Assembly: GCA_023664605.1 (NCBI GenBank)
Contig: JAMPFF010000015.1
Location: forward strand, 1-62,927
DNA from: Clostridium sp.
Lineage (GTDB): Bacteria > Bacillota > Clostridia > Lachnospirales > Lachnospiraceae
Direction: 5' to 3'
DNA: 62,927 bases
The translations under genes were made by a program, and so were the position numbers. Shown in pieces: positions 16,170 to 24,557 of this stretch. Below the pieces are notes generated by a model. The model did not search any database. It was given only the letters and a program-made list of their open reading frames with translations, and was not told the DNA's origin. The number at the start of each line of letters is the position of its first letter. Position 1 is the first letter of the stretch.

Positions 16170-17507
16170 TTAAAATCTGACAATCTCCCCGTTTTTGATT
16201 TCTTTCGTAGAAGAAACAATCACCTGGCTTTCGCTGTCAAGCGCGCCCTCTACCGCCACCCAATAGTCGTTCTTATCCAAAACCCTGACGTTGACCTCTT
16301 CCACATAATATTCCATGCCGAGAATCCCTTCCCGCTCTTTCACCACATAGACATAGCTTCTGGTATTATCCGAATGCACTGCCAGCGGGGAAAGACAGCA
16401 ATTATATTTTTCCCCCGTCTCCGAGTGTTTCATGGTGCCGGACAAGCCGGGCATTCCCGTACCCTCCGGCAGATTAATATAGATATTGTAGCTGCCGGGC
16501 ATCGTTTCGCTCTCCGAAAGGTAATCAACGGTCATCTCGTTTTCCCTGCTGCTGCCGTCAAGTTTTAACGATACCTTATCATTTAAGCCTACATATTTTT
16601 TCTGCTCTTTATCAATCATGGTCTTAAACTGACAGGGAACCTCGTCATCGGCAAGTAACATCACCGCCGAATCGGGAATCCTGCCGCCCACGCTGATATA
16701 GACGTCCGTTACCAGCCCGCTTCGCTCCGCTGCAATCTGACCCTCTAAATCCTTAATCTCCTGATATTTTGCTAAATCCTCCCGCAGTTCTGCAAGTTCC
16801 ATCTGATAACCGGACAATGCAGCGTCCACATCCTCAGGCAGCAGAATATCTTCTACTTTTCTTCCCGCGTCTTTCATACTGTTTTCCCGCTGCCATTTCG
16901 CGTCCGCTTCCGCATATGCCGCCGACTGCAACGCTTCCTCTAACGCCTGTTTTACGGCTTCGTCCTCTTCGCTCCAGTGTTCCCCCTTTTCCTCCTGTAT
17001 CTCTATCTGCGCTTCCAATTCATGCTCCGCTTTGTTGACCTCTTCCGCCGCTCTGCCGACCAGCGTATCTTCGTATTTTGCCAGCGCGTCATAATCTTCT
17101 CTGGCTCGCGCCTCCTCCAATTCTTTTTTCTGGCTCGCCAGTTCTTTATTCTGCAAAATAGTATCAACCTGCGTCTGCACCTTGGCTATCTGCGTCTGCT
17201 TCTCCTCCATAATGGCGTTTAAATCTTCCATATCCACGCTAAAAAGCGCGTCTCCCTCTTCTATCCTGTCGCCCACCTGCACCATCACTTTATCTATCCG
17301 CAGTCCGCTAAGCGCCGTCACCGGAACTTTATCTCCGGCAATGACAATCCCCTCCGCCTCCACGATATGCTCTATATACTTCTGGTCTATCTTCTCCACG
17401 GAGACAACCGGCAGTCTGGAAGCGTATATGCTCTTGGATATCACCGTGCAAAGCCACATAAAGCCCATGAATATCAAAAAACCCGCGATAATTTTCTTTT
17501 TTCTCAT
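16170..17507 (-). CDS. HlyD-like membrane fusion (adaptor) protein
   Basis: A 445-residue protein with an N-terminal membrane anchor (residues ~6-26), then a barrel and lipoyl-type half (GIVIAGDKVPVTALSGLRIDKV, VGDRIEEGDALFSVD), a long helical hairpin of about residues 98-260 rich in E, K, A and Q, the second lipoyl half (GLVTDVYISVGGRIPD), and a C-terminal beta domain. This is the plan of HlyD/RND adaptors. No ABC or RND pump stands beside it; it follows the sugar ABC permease genes in the same direction after 142 nt, with a hairpin element between. Whether it works with those permeases or with a pump elsewhere is not decided by the sequence. Confidence 0.7.
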   Translation of the reverse strand: MRKKKIIAGFLIFMGFMWLCTVISKSIYASRLPVVSVEKIDQKYIEHIVEAEGIVIAGDKVPVTALSGLRIDKVMVQVGDRIEEGDALFSVDMEDLNAIMEEKQTQIAKVQTQVDTILQNKELASQKKELEEARAREDYDALAKYEDTLVGRAAEEVNKAEHELEAQIEIQEEKGEHWSEEDEAVKQALEEALQSAAYAEADAKWQRENSMKDAGRKVEDILLPEDVDAALSGYQMELAELREDLAKYQEIKDLEGQIAAERSGLVTDVYISVGGRIPDSAVMLLADDEVPCQFKTMIDKEQKKYVGLNDKVSLKLDGSSRENEMTVDYLSESETMPGSYNIYINLPEGTGMPGLSGTMKHSETGEKYNCCLSPLAVHSDNTRSYVYVVKEREGILGMEYYVEEVNVRVLDKNDYWVAVEGALDSESQVIVSSTKEIKNGEIVRF

Positions 17508-17556
17508 CTCTCTTACACATCCTTTCCCTTCTCATTATCGCAAATCTAACAACTAT

Positions 17557-17641
17557 GAAGAATGCCGCATTTTAGGCATTCTTCGGCATGAAACATAGTG
17601 TCTCTTAGCGAAATGCCCTCTGGCATGAGCTTTAGAGACAC
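17557..17641. repeat. paired-hairpin intergenic element
   Basis: GAAGAATGCC/GGCATTCTTC (17557-17584) is followed by GTGTCTCT/AGAGACAC (17598-17641), the latter enclosing ATGCC/GGCAT. Neither hairpin is followed by a T run in the direction of the flanking genes (minus), so a simple terminator is unlikely. Confidence 0.6.
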
Positions 17642-17649
17642 TTTTCATG

Positions 17650-18513
17650 CTATTCTTTTAAGCCGGAGAAAATAATTCCCTGCTCCAGATAATCCTGCCC
17701 CCAGACAAACACAAACACCGCCGGAATCAACGTAATAATAGACGCGCCGAAAGCATAGCCCGCCTGCGCCCATGTGATTTCGGGCAGATACAGCGAAAGC
17801 GGCCATAACGCCTTATCTTCCAGAAACGCCATCGGCTGCTCCATCATATTCCAGTATTCCAAAAAGCCCAGCACCATCGCCGATAACAGCCCGCTCTTTC
17901 CAAGCGGCAGCCCAATCTTACGGAAAATGGTAAATTCTCCGGCGCCGTCAATCCGCGCCGCCTCGAATAACTGCATAGGGATTGCACGAAAACCCCCATA
18001 GGACAAAAATACGGGGAACGTGGAAAATACCGCCGGCAGAATCACCGCCTGATAAGTATTTAACAATCCCAGCTTATTTAATACAAGATAGCTGGAAAGC
18101 ATCGTCACCTGAAAAGGCATCAGCATCAATACGACATACAGGGCAAAAAGCGCCCGGCTGCCTTTTACCTTATAAACCGCAAACGCCCATGCCGCCGGTA
18201 CGCCCACTAAAAGCTGCCCCGCTAAGATACAGCCGACCATTTTTATCGAGTTCCAGAACAGCACAAAAAACTGCGGCGTTAAAAACAGCAGTTTTCCATA
18301 ATTTTCAAACGTGGGATAATCCGGCACTAACTTCCAACTTACAAAGTCCATGCTCTCCGCAAAAATTGGCGACAAGTACTGTCGCAGTTCCCCGTTTCCC
18401 ATGACGGAACCCGTCACCAGCAAAACTATTGGCAGGCACACAAACACCGTCGGCAACAGGAGCAGAATCGTTGTTATCTCTTTTTTTATGTATTTTATTT
18501 TTATATTCATCAT
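17650..18513 (-). CDS. carbohydrate ABC transporter permease, MalG-like
   Basis: A 287-residue permease with about six membrane helices and the EAA loop EAARIDGAGEFTIFRKIGLP that docks the ATPase. It resembles MalG/UgpE-type subunits of sugar importers and pairs with the MalF-like subunit encoded just upstream. No ATP-binding subunit is in the window, which is common in Firmicutes that share one MsmK-type ATPase among sugar importers. The start is ATG-ATG, and either is possible. Confidence 0.88.
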   Translation of the reverse strand: MMNIKIKYIKKEITTILLLLPTVFVCLPIVLLVTGSVMGNGELRQYLSPIFAESMDFVSWKLVPDYPTFENYGKLLFLTPQFFVLFWNSIKMVGCILAGQLLVGVPAAWAFAVYKVKGSRALFALYVVLMLMPFQVTMLSSYLVLNKLGLLNTYQAVILPAVFSTFPVFLSYGGFRAIPMQLFEAARIDGAGEFTIFRKIGLPLGKSGLLSAMVLGFLEYWNMMEQPMAFLEDKALWPLSLYLPEITWAQAGYAFGASIITLIPAVFVFVWGQDYLEQGIIFSGLKE

Positions 18514-18545
18514 AATCTTATCCCTTGCCTTTTCTTATCCCACAT

Positions 18546-18609
18546 GTTTGTTCCAAACGCCGCAGGCATTCGCGCAGACTCGCAGTTAAAAAATCGCAGA
18601 TTTTTCAAC
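18546..18609. repeat. paired-hairpin element between the two permease genes
   Basis: GTTTG/CAAAC (18546-18558) is followed by GTTAAAAAATC pairing with GATTTTTCAAC around 18585-18609, one mismatch. It has the same order and partly the same bases (CAAAC, CGCAGTT) as the elements at 24511 and 26959. Confidence 0.55.
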
Positions 18610-19494
18610 TTATTCTCTATCCCACATATACTGCAGCAGCATAATCACCACGAACAAAAAACCGCCCACACAGACTGCCGCCGCCGCCATTTTATCGAAG
18701 TCAAGATTTACAAACCAGTTATTAAACAAATGCTGCAGCAGGTAAATATCCTGCTCCGGGTAAGACCCCGCCACCAGATACGCCTCCCTGTATATCTTAA
18801 AGGAATTGAGGAAAGAGAGGATAACGATGGTATAAAGGCTCCCTTTTAAGTTGGGCAGTATGATTTTGATAAAACTCTGCCATTCGGACGCGCCGTCCAC
18901 TCTTGCCGCCTCTATCATTTCATTGGAAATGCCCAGAATCCCGGCGAGCCATAATACCACCGTATAACCTGTATTTTTCCAGACATAACTGAATACCAGC
19001 ACCCAGAAAGCCGCGCCGCTTCCCAGATAATCCGTATGCACTTCCCCCCACCATCCGGTCAGCTCCCCTATCCGGCTTAAAAACAGATTTAAAAAACCCT
19101 GCCTGTAAAAAGCCATTTTCCACACAATAACTATTGTTGCCGTCGGCATGGCAAGCGGGAACAGATACAGGGATTTGATAGTTCCCGCGCTTTTCATCTT
19201 ACTAAGCGGCGTCGCGATAATAAGACCGACGATAACCAGTATGGGAATGCAGACAAGCGTAAAACGAATCGTATTTTTAACCGCCAATAAAAAAGCCTGA
19301 TTGGCAAAAATCGTCCGGTAATTCTGCACGCCGTTAAACTGATTCGTTACCGCCGTCGTAAAGGAGCGGCGGAACACATCCAGAAACGGAAGCAGCACAA
19401 AGACCAGCACTCCGCAAAAACTGGGCGCTAAAAACAGGAAAAACGCTCTTTGCAGTTTTCTATTCCGCCATGTAAAGTGAAACTTTTTTCTCAA
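18610..19494 (-). CDS. carbohydrate ABC transporter permease, MalF-like
   Basis: A 294-residue permease with six membrane helices and the EAA loop EAARVDGASEWQSFIKIILP, of the MalF/UgpA type. The start appears to be a TTG that lies 35 nt inside the 3' end of the preceding solute-binding gene; no ATG or GTG suits the frame, so translation is probably coupled. It forms the channel with the MalG-like subunit at 17650-18513. Confidence 0.87.
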   Translation of the reverse strand: MRKKFHFTWRNRKLQRAFFLFLAPSFCGVLVFVLLPFLDVFRRSFTTAVTNQFNGVQNYRTIFANQAFLLAVKNTIRFTLVCIPILVIVGLIIATPLSKMKSAGTIKSLYLFPLAMPTATIVIVWKMAFYRQGFLNLFLSRIGELTGWWGEVHTDYLGSGAAFWVLVFSYVWKNTGYTVVLWLAGILGISNEMIEAARVDGASEWQSFIKIILPNLKGSLYTIVILSFLNSFKIYREAYLVAGSYPEQDIYLLQHLFNNWFVNLDFDKMAAAAVCVGGFLFVVIMLLQYMWDRE

Positions 19495-21919
19495 TCGCGT
19501 TCACCGCCTCTTCCAAACTCTGTGACCCTTGCATATAGGCAAGACCCTCTTCGTATACGGCGTCTTCCAGTACATCGTCTGCGTAATATGCCGTGTCCGC
19601 CGTCTCCATATATTTTGTATAAGCCGCAATCTCTTCATCGGCCGGCCAATAATAATTCAGAGTAATTACCGTTCCATCGTATCCGTCCGCCATGACGGAA
19701 CCCCACTTTCTGTCGCCGCCTACATCATCCGGCATGGTAAGCAGCTTGGCAAAAACAGCTTTATTCACCGGCAGACCTCTTTGATCCAAATAGGACTGTG
19801 TCTCTTTGCCAAGACACGTTTTCAAAAAATCCTCCGCCAGTTCTTTCTGTGTGGAAGCAGCATTGACGCCCAGCAGCGTCTTAGCCCAGAAAACATTTTC
19901 GCACTGTCCTTTCATCGGCGTCCATTCGACATTCTCAAAGCCTGTCTTTTCTCCAATGGACGTCATTTGAATACATCGAAGCGCGCCCAATAATATCCTA
20001 TTATATCCGCCCGCATAATTCAGGATATTGACGTTCGCCATTCTCGTATAATCCGAATCCTCAAAAGACGCTACGCCATTATATAATTCATAACTTTCCG
20101 CCGTACTCCGGTAATTATCAATGACTTTCTCCGAAATGCCGTTCATCTGCGCGTCATAGATTCTCTTTGTCTGCTGCAAAAACTCTTCTACCGCGCTTTT
20201 ATTCAATTCGCCGGACTCCGTCATCCAGGCGGGTACGCAGGTCATGGCAAATAACCGCATAATGCTCTTTTCCGAACATAGTCCAAGCAAATCCTGCTCC
20301 GGGTTATCCGCCCGCAGTTTTTCCATCATATCCGCCATATCTGCTAAATCATTGACTCCGGAAAGGTATTTTTTATCCGCCAGCATAAACGGAAGCTGCA
20401 CTTCAGCGGGAACGGCATAGAGCTGTCCGCCTGTTTTCATAGCATCTACGATATTGCCGAATAGTTCTTCCTCCCCGTCAAGCGAACTTATCATAGGTGT
20501 TAAATCCATCAAAAGTCCTTTTTCGATATAGGAATCTATCGGCATATTATCAAGTATCAAAACATCCGCTCCCTCTCCCGCTATAATTTTCGTATTCAGG
20601 ATTTTTAAGGCATCCTCCCTCGTAACGGAGTCACCCCCGCCCATGCCGCATTCAAACTCGATATATACATTCGGATTCTGCGTCTGATACAGGTTAATTG
20701 CCTGTCGTACCAATTCGTTATCTTTCAGCGCATAGACGCGCAGTATTTCTCCCGGCACGGTAGGAATGTCGGGGTCATATGTGTAATGTATCGCTTTTCC
20801 GCCTGCAAATAACGCCAGAAATTCATTATTTTCCAGAGCCAGCATCCCCTGCAGCGCATTCGCCGGACTGCCAAGACTGCAAAGTTTTCCGTCGATAAGC
20901 TGCTCCATCACGCTGCCTCCCAGAACATGACGATACAGGCCCTTCTCACCTGCCAGATATATGATGTCCTCTTCCCCAAAAAAGAAAAACAAATCATAAG
21001 TATCCATGCCGGAGTCCTGCCTGTCCTTATAATTTTCCGAGATAAAATCGTTTAAAATTTCATCCTCTATATATTCTTTTTTCTCCATGTCGTAGAGCAT
21101 CAGACCGCTATAACCATAACCGTCCATCACCATCAGGTTTCCCTGAAACTGTATCAAATCCGGATGCCCTTCCTCCACCATCAAAAACAGTTCGCTGCTG
21201 CCGTCCTCCTTTACTTCGTATATATTGGAAGTTCCCCTCGTCGTCACAAAAATCCTGCCGCTGTCCGCGATATACACCTCGTCCAGATAGGCATCATCCT
21301 CCGTCAGCGCAACCTCCACGGGAATTTCCGTATTATCGGGCTTGATGATAAGAAGCTGTGGGTTTAGTGCAATTTCCTCCACGCTGTCCGCGGCTTCTGC
21401 ACTCTCCCCGGTGTCTACATCCTCTGCGCTCTCCCCGCCGTCCGAAGTTCCCACATCTTCCGCACTCTCCTTGCCGTCCGAAACCTTCGCATTATCTGCA
21501 TTCTCTTCATCCGCCTGATAGATAATGGCGACCGTGTTGTCGGCGCCTATCGCGATATTCATAATATAGACGCCGTCCTCCATCATCTTCGTGCGCCATC
21601 TTCTGCTGTCCGTCATCCAGATTGCCCCGTTATCTCCGGTTTTCATAAAATTCGACCAGATATCGGATATCACCAGATTGCCGTTTGCCAGCCTGTACAG
21701 CCTGTTTCCGTCGCCGGAGATTTTCGCCGATAAGTCGGAAATCTCCTCCACATAACGCCCCATCGCCTCTGAAGAAGTTCCGCCGCTTCCCCCGCCGCCG
21801 CTCTGCGAACCTCCTCCGTCACCCGCGCTGCCACAGCCGGTGATGGAGGAGAGCAGCAGCAAAAACACTGCCGCCATTGCCGCTATCCTCTTCACTTTCC
21901 CTTTTCCGCTTTTAACCAC
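19460..21919 (-). CDS. lipoprotein with propeller-like N-half and ABC solute-binding C-half (paralogue 3)
   Basis: An 819-residue lipoprotein: basic start, hydrophobic core and lipobox SSITGC, then a Gly/Ser linker. The marker MGRYVEEI opens a region of about 330 residues with repeated beta-rich units (IYEVKEDGSSELFL, LMLYDMEKKEYIEDE, IIYLAGEKGLYRHV), which reads like a beta-propeller. From about residue 385 (LRVYALKDNELVRQAINLY) it looks like a sugar-type family 1 solute-binding protein. Ordinary binding proteins are about 400-450 residues, so this is double length. It has a Glu/Asp/Gly-rich insertion near residues 165-190 that the sister proteins lack. The start is GTG with GGAAAGGTAGG upstream. 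Confidence 0.75.
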   Translation of the reverse strand: MVKSGKGKVKRIAAMAAVFLLLLSSITGCGSAGDGGGSQSGGGGSGGTSSEAMGRYVEEISDLSAKISGDGNRLYRLANGNLVISDIWSNFMKTGDNGAIWMTDSRRWRTKMMEDGVYIMNIAIGADNTVAIIYQADEENADNAKVSDGKESAEDVGTSDGGESAEDVDTGESAEAADSVEEIALNPQLLIIKPDNTEIPVEVALTEDDAYLDEVYIADSGRIFVTTRGTSNIYEVKEDGSSELFLMVEEGHPDLIQFQGNLMVMDGYGYSGLMLYDMEKKEYIEDEILNDFISENYKDRQDSGMDTYDLFFFFGEEDIIYLAGEKGLYRHVLGGSVMEQLIDGKLCSLGSPANALQGMLALENNEFLALFAGGKAIHYTYDPDIPTVPGEILRVYALKDNELVRQAINLYQTQNPNVYIEFECGMGGGDSVTREDALKILNTKIIAGEGADVLILDNMPIDSYIEKGLLMDLTPMISSLDGEEELFGNIVDAMKTGGQLYAVPAEVQLPFMLADKKYLSGVNDLADMADMMEKLRADNPEQDLLGLCSEKSIMRLFAMTCVPAWMTESGELNKSAVEEFLQQTKRIYDAQMNGISEKVIDNYRSTAESYELYNGVASFEDSDYTRMANVNILNYAGGYNRILLGALRCIQMTSIGEKTGFENVEWTPMKGQCENVFWAKTLLGVNAASTQKELAEDFLKTCLGKETQSYLDQRGLPVNKAVFAKLLTMPDDVGGDRKWGSVMADGYDGTVITLNYYWPADEEIAAYTKYMETADTAYYADDVLEDAVYEEGLAYMQGSQSLEEAVNAIEKKVSLYMAE

Positions 21920-21956
21920 CTTAAAAACCTACCTTTCCTTTATATGCACTTCACGG

Positions 21957-22061
21957 ACAGAATCGCCTTAAGGCGATTCTGTCGGGCAAAACAGATTTGC
22001 TCTGCAAATCGATAGAAGTTCTTGGCACTGCGTCCTATGGCGCAGCGCCTTTAGAACTTCT
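21957..22061. repeat. triple-hairpin element before solute-binding gene 3
   Basis: Three stems lie in a row: a perfect 26-bp palindrome (21957-21982, ACAGAATCGCC with its complement), GATTTGC/GCAAATC (21994-22010) and AGAAGTTCT/AGAACTTCT (22014-22061) with an inner TGCG/CGCA stem. They lie between the stop of paralogue 2 and the start of paralogue 3, in the untranslated leader. Confidence 0.65.
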
Positions 22062-22071
22062 TTTTGCCCTG

Positions 22072-24465
22072 TTATTCTGATAAATACAACTTCGCCTTCT
22101 TCTCAATATTATCCGCCGCCTCTTCCAGGCTTCTTGCCCCTTGCAGATATAAAATGCCCTCGGAATACACGATATCCTCCAGCGTCGCATTTTCCATATA
22201 CGCCGTATTTAACGATTCGATACACTCCCTCAGTCTTGCCACCGCTTTCTCATCCGGCCAGTAGGAAACATATTCCACTTCGACGCCATCTCCGCGCGAA
22301 CTGCCCTGCCAAAGATAAGAACCATCCTCTCCGACCCAATCCGGCGGCGTGGTAAAGATTTCCTCAAATACCGCTTTATTCACCGGCAGTCCGTAAAACA
22401 GCGCGCTCTGGTTTTCCCTGCTAAAGCAAAGACTGATAAAATCCTGCGCCTCTTTCGTATGAGGCGACGCCGCATTGACGCCAAGCAGCGTTTTCGCATA
22501 GAATACATTGCTGCTCTGCCCGTTCATCATTCTCCAGTCGCAGTCCTCATACCCCTTTACCCTGTTTAAAGAAATCACGTCAGCATAACTGGAAATATTA
22601 TTTACCGTACCCTGCATTAACTGCGAATAATTTCCAACATAATCCATCGCATCGAGACTTTCCCTTAAATAAATGGAATCCTCTCTTTTTTCTCCAAAAC
22701 TTTCCATCCAGTTATCGTTTCCGATAATATAGTCATTTAAAATTTCTTTCGGGGCGTCATCCATCTGCGCATGATAAATTCGGTTTATCTGTTCTAAATA
22801 TTCCGTAATTGCAGTCTTATTCAGATTGCCGTCTGCGTCCGTCCATGCGGGGACGCACACCATGGCATAAAAGCGCAGGAACATTTTTTCCGTACAAAGA
22901 TTCATTAAATTTGCCTGCGGATTATCGTGGCGGAGTGCCTCCATCATATCCGCAATGCCCTCTAAATCATCAGCATCGGAAAGATAACTTTCCCTGCCTG
23001 CAATAACCGGAATCTGTATCTCACACGGCGCCGCATAGACGCCGCCTTTCATTTTCATTGCCTCCACAATATTTCCAAACAGCGCGTTCTCTCTGCTCAA
23101 CCCATTAATGAAAGATGATAAATCCATTAAAAATCCTTTTTCTATATAAGAGTCTATCGGCAGATTATCGAGTACCAGCACATCCGGTCCCTCGCCCGCC
23201 ATAATTTCCGTATTCAATTTCTTCAGCGCATCTTCCCTTGTGATAGAGCTTCCCTGCGTCATGCCGACTTCATATTCCAGAAAAACTTCAGGGTTTGCCG
23301 CCTGATATAAGGAAACTGCCTGCTGTATTGTAGAATTTTCTTTCAAACTGTATACTTTCAATTTTTCATTCGGTACGGTCGGCATATCCGGGTCATACAC
23401 GAACTTAGCCAGTTTACCGCCGCCAAAAAGCGCCAGAAATTCATTGTTATCCAATAACAACACCGACTGTATCCGATTCGCCGGATTACCGAACGAACAT
23501 AACTTGCCGTCTATCACCTGCTCCATGGCGCTGCCGCCTATAACGTGGCGGTGCAGTCCTTTTTCTCCGGCGACATACAGGATATCCTTTTCTCCCGCAA
23601 AGAAATACATCTCGTAGCCGTCGTCCATATTAAACAGATTGCCGCCCTGATAATCTGTTTTGACAAAATCCGCAAAGACTTCATCTTCTATGTATTCCCC
23701 TTTTTCGATATCGTAAAAGAGAGGCGTCTGATAGCGGCTGCCGTCCATCATCAGCAGATTCCCCTGAAACTGCATAAACCCCGGCTGTCCCTCCGCTATG
23801 GTAAAAGCCTCTTCACAGCTTCCATCCTCTTTTATCTCATACAGACTGTCGCTGCCCAGTACAGATACAAACATCCTACCGTTCTCCGCTATGGCTGCGG
23901 TATCCGGATAAAGCTCCTCCGCTGCCATCGGAATTTCCACGGGAATCTCCGTGCCGTCCGGCTTTATGAGTAAACATTTCTGCATATATTGCCCGTCTGC
24001 GTCATAATCACTATGAATCACTACAATGGTACGGTCTGCTCCAACCGCCGTATTCATAATGGTTTTTTCCTCCGCTATGAGCCTGTCGCGCCATGCGGAT
24101 TTATCCTCTTCCCATGTCTCTCCGTTATCTTTCGAGATTAAAAACGCATTTGAACTGTCCGTCAGAAGAATACTGCCGTCCGCTAAACGATACAATCTGT
24201 TCCGCCATCCGCTGACGCGTTCCGACAAATCCGTTACGGTTTCCACATAACGCCCCATCGCCGCCGCTTCCGCATTTTGTGCATCCGCCGCATCTTTTGC
24301 ATTTTCCCCATTTTTGTCCGTACCGCTTTCTTTTGTTCCACTGATGTTACTATTTGTATCGCCCGCGCCGTTTCCATTCTCTGCCGCATTATTTCCGCAG
24401 CCGCCAAGTATTGTTATAAGCAATGCGAAAATTACTGCTGCCGCTAGTTTTCTTTTTATTTTCAT
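22072..24465 (-). CDS. lipoprotein with propeller-like N-half and ABC solute-binding C-half (paralogue 2)
   Basis: A 797-residue lipoprotein with lipobox TILGGC. Like its neighbours it has an Asn/Gly/Glu linker, the marker MGRYVETVTDLSERVSG, propeller-like repeats (LYEIKEDGSCEEAF, LYVAGEKGLHRHVIGGSAMEQVIDG) and a C-terminal solute-binding region starting near residue 370 (LKVYSLKENSTIQQAVSLYQ). Shared strings in the binding half include GEGPDVLVLDNLPIDSYIEKG and FYAKTLLGVNAAS. GAGGAAAG precedes the ATG. It probably delivers ligand to the MalF/MalG-like permease downstream. Confidence 0.75.
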   Translation of the reverse strand: MKIKRKLAAAVIFALLITILGGCGNNAAENGNGAGDTNSNISGTKESGTDKNGENAKDAADAQNAEAAAMGRYVETVTDLSERVSGWRNRLYRLADGSILLTDSSNAFLISKDNGETWEEDKSAWRDRLIAEEKTIMNTAVGADRTIVVIHSDYDADGQYMQKCLLIKPDGTEIPVEIPMAAEELYPDTAAIAENGRMFVSVLGSDSLYEIKEDGSCEEAFTIAEGQPGFMQFQGNLLMMDGSRYQTPLFYDIEKGEYIEDEVFADFVKTDYQGGNLFNMDDGYEMYFFAGEKDILYVAGEKGLHRHVIGGSAMEQVIDGKLCSFGNPANRIQSVLLLDNNEFLALFGGGKLAKFVYDPDMPTVPNEKLKVYSLKENSTIQQAVSLYQAANPEVFLEYEVGMTQGSSITREDALKKLNTEIMAGEGPDVLVLDNLPIDSYIEKGFLMDLSSFINGLSRENALFGNIVEAMKMKGGVYAAPCEIQIPVIAGRESYLSDADDLEGIADMMEALRHDNPQANLMNLCTEKMFLRFYAMVCVPAWTDADGNLNKTAITEYLEQINRIYHAQMDDAPKEILNDYIIGNDNWMESFGEKREDSIYLRESLDAMDYVGNYSQLMQGTVNNISSYADVISLNRVKGYEDCDWRMMNGQSSNVFYAKTLLGVNAASPHTKEAQDFISLCFSRENQSALFYGLPVNKAVFEEIFTTPPDWVGEDGSYLWQGSSRGDGVEVEYVSYWPDEKAVARLRECIESLNTAYMENATLEDIVYSEGILYLQGARSLEEAADNIEKKAKLYLSE

Positions 24466-24510
24466 ATCTATACTTTCCTCTCATTTATCATTTATTTCTC
24501 AGCCCGCGAT

Positions 24511-24554
24511 GTTTGCAGCGCAAACTCGCAGTTGAATGGCGCAGTCCATTCAAC
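24511..24554. repeat. paired-hairpin element before solute-binding gene 2
   Basis: GTTTGC/GCAAAC (24511-24525) is followed by GTTGAATGG/CCATTCAAC (24531-24554). It has the same order, spacing and partly the same bases as the element at 26959-27008. Confidence 0.65.
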
Positions 24555-24557
24555 TTT

